Positions 1 to 5,641 of a DNA stretch of 11,004 bases are shown here, piece after piece. Origin of the DNA: JAXIHJ01 sp034189755. GTDB taxonomy: Bacteria > Planctomycetota > Phycisphaerae > SM23-33. The notes below the pieces were generated by a model. The model did no database searches. It had not been told where the DNA came from and worked only from the letters and a program-made list of their open reading frames with translations. Position numbers and translations under genes: made by a program. The stretch spans positions 1-11,004 of the forward strand of contig JAXIHJ010000128.1 in assembly GCA_034189755.1 (NCBI GenBank). The letters run 5' to 3'. How positions within the stretch are numbered: the first letter of the stretch is position 1; the number at the start of each line of letters is the position of its first letter.

Positions 1-1356
1 AAGCTCTTCCTGACGCTTCCAGGATATCCAGGAGTTGACCAAGTCCTCGGTGAATACGCCGCCGGCGGTCAGGAACTCATGGTCGGCCTCGAGCGCGCTG
101 ACGGACTCGCCCAGCGAGGCTGGCACCTTCGGTATGGTGGCCAGGTCGGCGGCGTCGAGTTCATAGATGTTCATGTCGAGCGGTTTGCCCGGATCGGTCC
201 GTTTTTGGATGCCGTCAATCATGGCCATCAGCATCGCCGACCATGCGAGGTATCCGTTAGCGGTCGGATCGGGACAGCGAAACTCGATGCGCTTTGCCTT
301 GGGGCTGGAGGAATACATTGGTATTCGGATGGCCGCAGAACGGTTGCGGGCCGACATCACCAGGTTCACCGGCGCCTCGAAACCCGGCACCAGGCGGCGA
401 TAGCTGTTGGTCGTCGGCGCCGCAAAGGCCAGCAGCGCCGGTGCGTGGGCCAGGATGCCGCCGGCGGCGTGAACGGCCGCTTCCGACAGTTCCGCATAGC
501 CGTCGCCGGCGAACAGGGGCACGTCGTCTTTCCACAGCGACAGGTGCGTGTGCATGCCGGAGCCGTTGTCTTCGAAAACCGGCTTGGGCATGAAAGTCGC
601 GGTCTTGCCGGCTCGCTTGGCTACGTTCTTTATGACGTATTTGTACCACATGAACTGATCGCACATTTTGGTCAGTTCGCAGAACTGCATGTCGATTTCA
701 GCTTGGCCGGCCGTGGCGACCTCGTGATGGTGGGCCTCAATTTTGATGCCCAGCTTCATCATCTCGTAAACCATCTCGCCGCGAAGGTCGTGATAGGTAT
801 CGGTCGGGCTGACTGGAAAGTAGCCGCCCTTGAAAGAGGGCTTGTAACCCAGATTCGGCTCTTCAAAACGGGCAGTGTTCCAGGCGCCCTCGACCGAATC
901 GATTTCGTACATACCGGTGTGCTGATTTTGTTGATAGCGCACTTGGTCGAATATGAAGAACTCCGGCTCCGGCCCGACGTAGCACGCATCGGCTATGCCG
1001 GTTTCCCTGAGGTGCTCCGCTGCACGCCTCGCAACGTGCCGCGGACACTTGCCGTAGTCCTCGCGGCTTTCAGGATCGACGATATGGGCCAGTACGCTGA
1101 CCGTGGGCCTGTCGAAAAAAGGATCAAGCAGGGCCGTATCCGGATCGCAGACAGCCATCATGTCAGACTGGTGAATTTCCTGCCAGCCGCGAATGCTCGA
1201 ACCGTCAAACCCCAGACCTTCTGAGAAAATCCCCTCGTCCAGCGTCTCGATGGGATACGAGCAGTGTTGCCACGTGCCAAGCATGTCGATGAACTTCAGG
1301 TCCATCATCCTGGCGCCGTGTTTGTCGGCGAACGCGAAAAATTCCTTGGGTGTCAT
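1..1356 (-). CDS. glnA: Glutamine synthetase type I, C-terminus cut by window edge
   Basis: ATP-dependent ligation of ammonium to glutamate, the central ammonium-assimilation step in the cytoplasm. The frame is open from the ATG at 1356 to base 1 (452 codons, no stop). Type I enzymes are about 470 residues, so roughly 20 are missing. Visible: N-terminal beta-grasp with GFDGSS (DGSS at 51-54), metal/glutamate site GPEPEFF with E130 and E132, the MPKPVFEDNGSGMH stretch, and NRSAAIRIP near the ATP/glutamate site. Tyr398 in MNIYELD sits where GSI-beta enzymes carry the adenylylated tyrosine (E. coli Tyr397), so control by a GlnE-type adenylyltransferase is plausible. The start is supported by an AAAGGAA ribosome-binding site about 10 nt upstream. 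A sigma-54 promoter lies about 105 nt upstream, implying nitrogen control. The plus-strand ORF over this gene is a shadow. Confidence 0.97.
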   Translation of the reverse strand, partial: MTPKEFFAFADKHGARMMDLKFIDMLGTWQHCSYPIETLDEGIFSEGLGFDGSSIRGWQEIHQSDMMAVCDPDTALLDPFFDRPTVSVLAHIVDPESREDYGKCPRHVARRAAEHLRETGIADACYVGPEPEFFIFDQVRYQQNQHTGMYEIDSVEGAWNTARFEEPNLGYKPSFKGGYFPVSPTDTYHDLRGEMVYEMMKLGIKIEAHHHEVATAGQAEIDMQFCELTKMCDQFMWYKYVIKNVAKRAGKTATFMPKPVFEDNGSGMHTHLSLWKDDVPLFAGDGYAELSEAAVHAAGGILAHAPALLAFAAPTTNSYRRLVPGFEAPVNLVMSARNRSAAIRIPMYSSSPKAKRIEFRCPDPTANGYLAWSAMLMAMIDGIQKRTDPGKPLDMNIYELDAADLATIPKVPASLGESVSALEADHEFLTAGGVFTEDLVNSWISWKRQEEL

Positions 1357-1471
1357 CTCTGGCAGTTCCTTTTCCGTTGTTTCTGCCCGGCGAACTACGA
1401 CTTTTTCTCCGCCCCGTGGCCCCGGGCTACACCACGCGCGGCAAGACAAATCACTACACATCTGCTCTTAA

Positions 1472-1487
1472 AGCATAAGGCGTGCCA
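1472..1487 (-). promoter_or_regulatory. Sigma-54 (-24/-12) promoter of glnA
   Basis: On the minus strand this reads TGGCACG-CCTT-ATGCT, against the consensus TGGCACG-N4-TTGCA. The -24 element is perfect and the GG and GC dinucleotides have the exact canonical spacing. The -12 element has ATGC instead of TTGC. With -12 at 1473 the transcript should start near 1461, giving a leader of about 105 nt to the glnA ATG. Sigma-54 control needs an enhancer-binding activator, and one is encoded at 4045-5625. Confidence 0.88.
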
Positions 1488-1606
1488 AAAGGCGATATTT
1501 GATATAATCTCTTATTTTGCAGTCGCTTAAAAAATTAACGCCCGGGTTACAGGAGGTACAATTTACTACAATTATGTCGTTTTGTGGCCCCAGAAGCTGC
1601 ATTTTT

Positions 1607-1628
1607 GTCTTATTATTGTGTATAAGAC
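1607..1628. promoter_or_regulatory. Inverted repeat, candidate activator-binding site for glnA
   Basis: GTCTTAT (1607-1613) and ATAAGAC (1622-1628) form a perfect 7-bp dyad with an 8-bp spacer. Its centre is about 157 bp upstream of the predicted glnA start, a normal distance for a sigma-54 enhancer. The half-site GTCTTAT resembles the half-sites GTATTAT and GTAATAT of the dyad at 3969-3993 upstream of amtB. No T-run follows on either strand in terminator orientation, so a terminator is unlikely. Function is inferred. Confidence 0.45.
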
Positions 1629-1661
1629 CGTCGCCTCAGGCTATGGAGGTGGCAAGAGGGC

Positions 1662-2600
1662 TTACCATTCGTAGGCAATCGTAAAGCCGCCGAACAATTC
1701 GTCGTTCATGTAGTTGCTCTGCCGCAGCGAATCCGCCGGTACCTGGCTATAGTTGATAAAGCCGGTCAGCGCCAGCGAGCCTAACTGCTCCGGAATGTTC
1801 AGCGCGCCGGACAGGTCATAGCTACGCGCCAGGCCATACACCAGCGTTGCCAGACGATTGCTTTTTCCGGATCCCGACGTCGACGGGGGCGTCATGAAAT
1901 TGTGATCGATGCCGATGACGAACGACGGCGTGAGTGTCAGGTCCTTCAGCACGGGTGTGTTCTGCATGCCCATTTCCGCGAAGGCGAAATCGTGGCTGAT
2001 GCCCAGTTCGATCCAACTGCCCTGTACGTCGTCGCAGTCGAGGTAGTACGAAACGTACGGATTGAGCACGCCGTTTTCGGTGCCGAACAACACGCTGTCG
2101 TCGAGGCTCAGCGTAACGTACCATTCATTGGTTTCGTACGCATCGCCGGACGATTGAGGGAAGGCATAGTTAATCCAGCCGGTCTCGAACGTTACCGGTG
2201 CCCACTCGACGAGGTTAGACAGGTCGTAACTCCAGAATATCGTGTAGTCAATTTCCTGGAGGCGGCCGTCGGAAGACGGATCCATCGCTTCCTGCCCGCT
2301 GAACCACTCGAACCACGCCGAAAAGCCGAACTCGCCGAAGCTGCCGGTATCATAGCTGACGCCGGCGCTCATCTGGTGATTGCACCTTTCCCTGCCTTCG
2401 CCGGCATACTCGCTGAAGTTCAGACCCCGCCAGATGTAATCGCTGACAAGCGTGTAATCCAGCGAGAAGCTCAGCGGGATTGGTTTTTCCCAGTTTTCCG
2501 CCGCCGCCGGCGAATCGTCGGCCCGGACCGTCAAGGCCAGGCACGCCAGCAGGAATGCGCCTATGATGATTGGTGTCCACATGTTCTTTCTGAAATTCAT
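1662..2600 (-). CDS. Outer-membrane beta-barrel protein, TorF/TIGR02001-like putative porin
   Basis: 312-aa predicted outer-membrane protein. It has a signal peptide (basic MNFRKN start, hydrophobic core to about residue 26, then a VRADD cleavage region). The mature part is rich in alternating aromatic strands and ends in an aromatic residue after FGGFTIAYEW, the typical barrel C-terminus. The N-terminal SDYIWRGL near residues 52-60 resembles the SDYxxRG signature of the TIGR02001/TorF putative porin family, recalled without a search. Two cysteines (in RERCNH and LDCDD) might form a disulfide. The start at 2600 has AAGGAACC about 9 nt upstream; the internal Met7 is a weaker alternative. The gene lies 35 nt after the PII stop, so it probably belongs to the amtB operon and may serve passage of ammonium or another small nitrogen compound across the outer membrane. 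That role is inference; the substrate is unknown. Confidence 0.75.
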   Translation of the reverse strand: MNFRKNMWTPIIIGAFLLACLALTVRADDSPAAAENWEKPIPLSFSLDYTLVSDYIWRGLNFSEYAGEGRERCNHQMSAGVSYDTGSFGEFGFSAWFEWFSGQEAMDPSSDGRLQEIDYTIFWSYDLSNLVEWAPVTFETGWINYAFPQSSGDAYETNEWYVTLSLDDSVLFGTENGVLNPYVSYYLDCDDVQGSWIELGISHDFAFAEMGMQNTPVLKDLTLTPSFVIGIDHNFMTPPSTSGSGKSNRLATLVYGLARSYDLSGALNIPEQLGSLALTGFINYSQVPADSLRQSNYMNDELFGGFTIAYEW

Positions 2601-2635
2601 GTTGGCAGGTTCCTTTCCTGATGCCCCGGCTACGG

Positions 2636-2675
2636 CTAGCCGATGGCGTCGTTTCCTTCCTCGCCGGTGCGTATC
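2636..2675 (-). CDS. glnK: Nitrogen regulatory protein PII, last 12 codons only
   Basis: Directly left of the assembly gap the minus strand encodes IRTGEEGNDAIG followed by TAG (2636-2638). This matches the conserved C-terminus of PII signal proteins (E. coli GlnB ends IRTGEEDDAAI). The fragment is short but distinctive, and its place between amtB and the downstream gene is where glnK normally lies. PII proteins are small trimeric sensors of 2-oxoglutarate and ATP/ADP. GlnK binds and blocks AmtB and also signals to nitrogen regulators. The first 100 or so residues, including the T-loop, are lost in the gap, so uridylylation and GlnB versus GlnK identity cannot be judged; glnK is chosen from context. 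Confidence 0.85.
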
Positions 2676-2775
2676 NNNNNNNNNNNNNNNNNNNNNNNNN
2701 NNNNNNNNNNNNNNNNNNNNNNNNNNNNNNNNNNNNNNNNNNNNNNNNNNNNNNNNNNNNNNNNNNNNNNNNNNN
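2676..2775. other. Assembly gap of exactly 100 N
   Basis: A run of exactly 100 N, the usual placeholder for a scaffold gap of unknown size. To its right amtB is missing its C-terminal part (about 100 residues, including the second pore histidine). To its left a PII gene is missing all but 12 codons (about 100 residues). The true distance should therefore be about 600 bp or more, unless one gene is truncated. Any reading frame translated through the gap is artefactual. Confidence 0.97.
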
Positions 2776-3762
2776 ACCTATCATCAAGGCCCCGAACGGC
2801 GTAATGCTTGCACAGCCTGCGGTGATTCCAACCAGGCCGGCCAGGGCGCCGTTGAGGGCCATCGAGGCGTCGGGTTTCTTGAAGATGATCCATGCGGTGA
2901 ACATCGCGAAGATGGCGCCGGCGGCGGCGGCGATGTTTGTGGTTACGGCGATTCGGCCGATGGAACCGTCGCCGACGGTCGTGCTGCCGGCGTTGAAGCC
3001 GAACCATCCGAACCACAGGATGAACACGCCAAGGGCGGCTAGCGGGATGTTGTGGCCCATGATGGCCCGCGGCTTGCCGTCCGGAGCGAATTTGCCGATG
3101 CGAGGCTTCAGGATGATAGCGCCGGCCAGGGCCATCCAGCCGCCGATCGAGTGGACGACGGTCGAGCCGGCAAAATCGCAAAAGCCGGGGCCGATTTTTT
3201 CAAGCCAGCCGGCAGCCTCATCGCCGAGCAGCAGGCTGCCCCATGCCCAGCCGCCGAAAACCGGATACACCAGCAGCGTGATAAAAAAACTGTACACGAG
3301 ATAGCCGACGAACTTCGTGCGCTCAGCCATCGCGCCGGAGACAATCGTGGCCGCCGTTGCGGCAAAGACCGTCTGGAAAATCAGGAAGGTGTAGTTCCAA
3401 CTGTCGCCTGTCGTTTCGTCCAGGCAGAACATCGACGTGCCCAGGATTCCGCATTCGCCCTTGACGCCGAACATCAACCCGAAGCCGATTACGAAGAACA
3501 CGACGGTTCCGATGGAAAAATCCATCAGGTTCTTCATAAGGATGTTGACGGCATTCTTGGCCCGTGTGAAGCCCGCCTCGACCATGGCAAAGCCCGGCTG
3601 CATAAAGAACACCAGAAACGCCGCAACGCACGTCCATACGACGTTTATGTTGTCCTGAAGCCCCTGCCGGGCCAAACTCGATAAAGACGTCTCGTCCGCC
3701 TGGGCTACACCGACGGCCAGGCCAATCAACAAGGCAACGAGAACCACTCTTTTTAAGACCAT
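2776..3762 (-). CDS. amtB: Ammonium transporter (Amt/MEP family), C-terminus lost in gap
   Basis: Inner-membrane ammonium channel. 329 residues are readable from the ATG at 3762 to the gap; family members have about 400-450. It has a signal peptide (MVLKRVVLVALL to about AQA-D at residue 22) as in E. coli AmtB, then repeated hydrophobic helices. Signatures: the FMQPGFAMVEAG helix, F129/F133 (the paired phenylalanines of the outer gate), GAMAER (143-148), W174 in GWAWG (ammonium-binding tryptophan region), DFAGSTVVH with D196 and H204 (first pore histidine), and GWFGFNAGS (252-260). The second pore histidine falls in the gap. Ribosome-binding site GAGGAG (3776-3771) lies 8 nt before the ATG. 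An in-frame ATG at 3870 is rejected because it lies upstream of the predicted sigma-54 transcription start. It is the first gene of an amtB-glnK-porin unit and divergent from a NifA-type activator. Confidence 0.97.
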
Positions 3763-3800
3763 TTTCAATTCTCCTCGGGTGACAGATTTTTCACTCAATC

Positions 3801-3846
3801 GCCGCGTGCGCGGTGTTTGCTTCGCGGCTGCCGGTGTAATCCCGGC
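3801..3846 (-). other. GC-rich inverted repeats in the amtB leader
   Basis: The roughly 91-nt amtB leader can form a hairpin GCCGG-N7-CCGGC (3830-3846). It also has GCCGCG at 3801-3806 complementary to CGCGGC at 3823-3828, with a competing shorter stem CCGC-N4-GCGG at 3802-3813. The stems are short and I recognise no riboswitch class. This may only reflect GC content. Confidence 0.25.
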
Positions 3847-3863
3847 CTGCACGAGCCTGTATA

Positions 3864-3879
3864 AGCACAAGATGTGCCA
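3864..3879 (-). promoter_or_regulatory. Sigma-54 (-24/-12) promoter of the amtB operon
   Basis: On the minus strand this reads TGGCACA-TCTT-GTGCT, close to TGGCACG-N4-TTGCA, with GG and GC at the exact canonical spacing. A T-rich stretch lies immediately upstream. With -12 at 3865, transcription should start near 3853, about 91 nt before the amtB ATG. It is the second such promoter in the window, and the candidate activator gene is divergently transcribed from the same intergenic region. Confidence 0.87.
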
Positions 3880-3965
3880 AAAAAAGATTTGTTATTTAAG
3901 CTATTGTTATGACAGGTGTTAAGACAGAGGGGCCAAAAGGGGGTGGCCAGAAAATAATTACACAC

Positions 3966-3994
3966 TTGTTGTATTATCTGGCCGATATTACAAT
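3966..3994 (+). promoter_or_regulatory. Candidate sigma-70 promoter of the NifA-like regulator gene
   Basis: TTGTTG (3966-3971) and TACAAT (3989-3994) are separated by 17 bp. The -10 matches the consensus at 5 of 6 positions and the -35 at 3 of 6. Transcription would start near 4001, about 44 nt before the ATG at 4045. The promoter is almost fully covered by the dyad at 3969-3993. Confidence 0.5.
3969..3993. promoter_or_regulatory. Inverted repeat: candidate operator/enhancer between amtB and the regulator
   Basis: Half-sites TTGTATTATC (3969-3978) and GATATTACAA (3984-3993) form a 25-bp dyad with a 5-bp spacer; 9 of 10 half-site positions are complementary, with one T/T mismatch. The centre is about 128 bp upstream of the predicted amtB start, fitting an upstream activator site. 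It also overlaps the likely core promoter of the regulator, fitting autoregulation. It does not match the classical NifA site TGT-N10-ACA (here TGT-N17-ACA) or the usual NtrC box. The bound protein is inferred to be the product of the 4045 gene. Confidence 0.6.
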
Positions 3995-4044
3995 AATGTA
4001 ACTTATTATCTTCGTGAGAGGCTCGGGAACAAGGACATACAACA

Positions 4045-5625
4045 ATGGTTGACCGTACATCGGCTGCCGATACCGCTCGCCGCAGCACGATGCGTCAAGA
4101 CCGCGAGTTGAGCGCGCTGTACAGAATCAGCCGGATTATTGCTGCGCAATCTCGGCAGGGGCAGATGCTCAAGGAAGTGCTTGACGTGCTTCACAACGAA
4201 TTGGGCATGAGGCGCGGAACGATTGCGTTGGTTTCGCCGGATGCCAAGGAGTTGTTGATTGAGGTAGCGCACAACATACCCAGGCGCCAGCGGCAGGCCG
4301 TGCGTTACCGTATGGGTGAGGGTATCGTCGGACGTGTCGTGCAAACCGGCAAGCCTGCCGTGGTACCCAAGATATCCCAGGAGCCTCTGTTTCTGGATCG
4401 GATACACCGGCGGCGGACGATTTCCAAGGATGAAATCAGTTTTATCTGTGTACCGATCGCCGTCGGCAACGACGTGGCGGGCGCCCTGTCGGCCGATCGT
4501 ATTTTTGACGAGTCCGCTTCGTTGGACGAGGACGTCCGCGTGCTGAGCATTGTCGCGAGCATGATTGCCAACGACGTTCAGGTCCGCCGCGAGGTAACCG
4601 CCGAGCGCAGTGCGCTGGAAGCCGAAAACATCCGCCTGCGGAGCGAACTGGAAGACCGCTTTCGGCCGGAGAACATCATTGGTAATTCCGGGTCGATGCG
4701 CGAGGTATATCGCGCGATTCACCAGGTTGCGGTCTCCGACACGACTGTTCTGATCCGCGGCGAATCCGGCACGGGCAAGGAGCTGGTCGCCCACGCCATT
4801 CACTATTCCAGCCCGCGCGGCAAGGGGCCTTTCGTCAAGGTTAACTGTGCCGCGCTCAGCGAGAGCCTGCTGGAGAGCGAGCTTTTCGGCCACGAGCGGG
4901 GCGCGTTTACCGGCGCCATACAGATGCGCAAGGGTCGGCTCGAAGAGACCGAGGGCGGCACGCTGTTTTTGGACGAAGTCGGCGATTTTTCGACGGCGAC
5001 GCAGGTCAAGCTTCTGCGCGTGCTCCAGGAGCGCGAGTTCGAACGCGTCGGCAGCAACCAAACCCGCAAGGCCAACGTAAGAATACTCTGCGCGACCAAC
5101 CGCAAACTGGAGCAATTGGTCGAGAGCGACGAGTTCCGCCAGGACCTGTACTATCGCATCAACGTGTTTCCCATCTTCCTGCCGCCGTTGCGGGACCGCA
5201 AGGACGACATCCTGCTGCTGGCCGACCACTTTATTGAGCGATACTCCGGGCGGATGAGCAAGGACGTTCGGCGGATAAGCACGCCTGCGATTAACATGAT
5301 GGTTGTCTATCACTGGCCGGGCAACGTCAGGGAGCTGGAAAACTGCATCGAACGGGCTGTGCTGCTGAGCACCGACGGGGTGATTCACGGCCATCATCTG
5401 CCTCCCACGTTACAGACCTCCGACTATTCGGATACCGTAGGCACCGGAACATTGACCGAGCGAGTGGATCTGTTCGAGCGAGACATAATCGTCGATGCGC
5501 TGAAGCGATCCAACGGTAACACGGCCGCGGCGGCCCGCGACCTCGGCACGACGGCCAGGATACTCCGCTATAAAATCCAGCAACTGGACATTGACGTCGA
5601 TCGATTTCGCAGGGCCGGCGGATAA
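4045..5625 (+). CDS. NifA-like sigma-54-dependent transcriptional activator (GAF-AAA+-HTH)
   Basis: 526-aa cytoplasmic enhancer-binding protein that would remodel sigma-54 RNA polymerase. A GAF sensor domain spans about residues 20-180, followed by a charged helical linker (about 185-215). The AAA+ domain begins at ENIIGNSGSM and carries Walker A GESGTGKE (239-246), the sigma-54-contacting GAFTGA loop (286-291), Walker B LFLDE with D310 and E311, an arginine-finger region LRDRKDD, and WPGNVRELENC. The C-terminus (about 490-516) is a Fis-type helix-turn-helix ending in LDIDVDRF as in NifA proteins. There is no receiver domain, so it is NifA-type rather than NtrC-type. The paired-cysteine motif of oxygen-sensitive NifA after the AAA+ domain is absent (one Cys only). 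The start has AAGGA 9 nt upstream. It is divergent from amtB and 16 nt before purF. Likely targets are amtB and glnA; the GAF domain might sense 2-oxoglutarate or PII, by analogy. No nif genes are visible, so I give no symbol. Confidence 0.93.
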   Translation: MVDRTSAADTARRSTMRQDRELSALYRISRIIAAQSRQGQMLKEVLDVLHNELGMRRGTIALVSPDAKELLIEVAHNIPRRQRQAVRYRMGEGIVGRVVQTGKPAVVPKISQEPLFLDRIHRRRTISKDEISFICVPIAVGNDVAGALSADRIFDESASLDEDVRVLSIVASMIANDVQVRREVTAERSALEAENIRLRSELEDRFRPENIIGNSGSMREVYRAIHQVAVSDTTVLIRGESGTGKELVAHAIHYSSPRGKGPFVKVNCAALSESLLESELFGHERGAFTGAIQMRKGRLEETEGGTLFLDEVGDFSTATQVKLLRVLQEREFERVGSNQTRKANVRILCATNRKLEQLVESDEFRQDLYYRINVFPIFLPPLRDRKDDILLLADHFIERYSGRMSKDVRRISTPAINMMVVYHWPGNVRELENCIERAVLLSTDGVIHGHHLPPTLQTSDYSDTVGTGTLTERVDLFERDIIVDALKRSNGNTAAAARDLGTTARILRYKIQQLDIDVDRFRRAGG

Positions 5626-5641
5626 ACGACAGGAGCTATAC

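Larger units (their letters stand above)
1357..1661. other. Intergenic region between the porin gene and glnA
   Basis: These 305 bp hold no convincing gene. Read on the minus strand they contain, in order, a perfect 7-bp inverted repeat (1607-1628), a sigma-54 promoter (1472-1487) and an untranslated leader of about 105 nt before glnA. The leader has one weak 5-bp inverted repeat (CGTGG at 1415-1419 with CCACG at 1432-1436, 12-nt loop) that I do not interpret. I see no rho-independent terminator after the porin gene, so readthrough from the amtB operon into glnA is possible. Confidence 0.7.

Noticed and set aside
79..1224. Plus-strand ORF of 381 aa
   Set aside because: Antisense to glnA; the product has no recognisable motif, while the minus strand encodes an unmistakable glutamine synthetase.
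1607..1628. Rho-independent terminator of the porin gene
   Set aside because: On the minus strand the stem is followed by an A-run, not a T-run, and the stem is AT-rich; a protein-binding dyad fits better.
1574..1687. Plus-strand small ORF of 37 codons downstream of an AGGAGG at 1551-1556
   Set aside because: The AGGAGG is 17 nt from the ATG, too far, and the ORF runs into the antisense of the porin gene.
2350..3870. Continuous minus-strand ORF of 506 aa running from amtB through the gap into the porin gene region
   Set aside because: It is an artefact of reading through 100 N. Left of the gap it is in the wrong frame for both the PII tail and the barrel protein.
3763..3870. Longer amtB start at the ATG at 3870
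   Set aside because: It lies upstream of the predicted sigma-54 transcription start (about 3853), lacks a ribosome-binding site and would bury the signal peptide; ATG 3762 has GAGGAG at 8 nt.
3931..3948. GGCCA-N8-TGGCC inverted repeat as an operator
   Set aside because: Only 5 bp arms with a G-run between; no second copy near glnA and no relation to the stronger dyad nearby.
4006..5397. Minus-strand ORF of 463 aa
   Set aside because: Antisense shadow of the NifA-like gene, arising from its codon bias.
5591..5641. TTG start for purF at 5591
   Set aside because: It would overlap the upstream gene and add 17 residues before the catalytic Cys region; the GTG at 5642 has AGGAG 6 nt upstream and gives the expected short propeptide.
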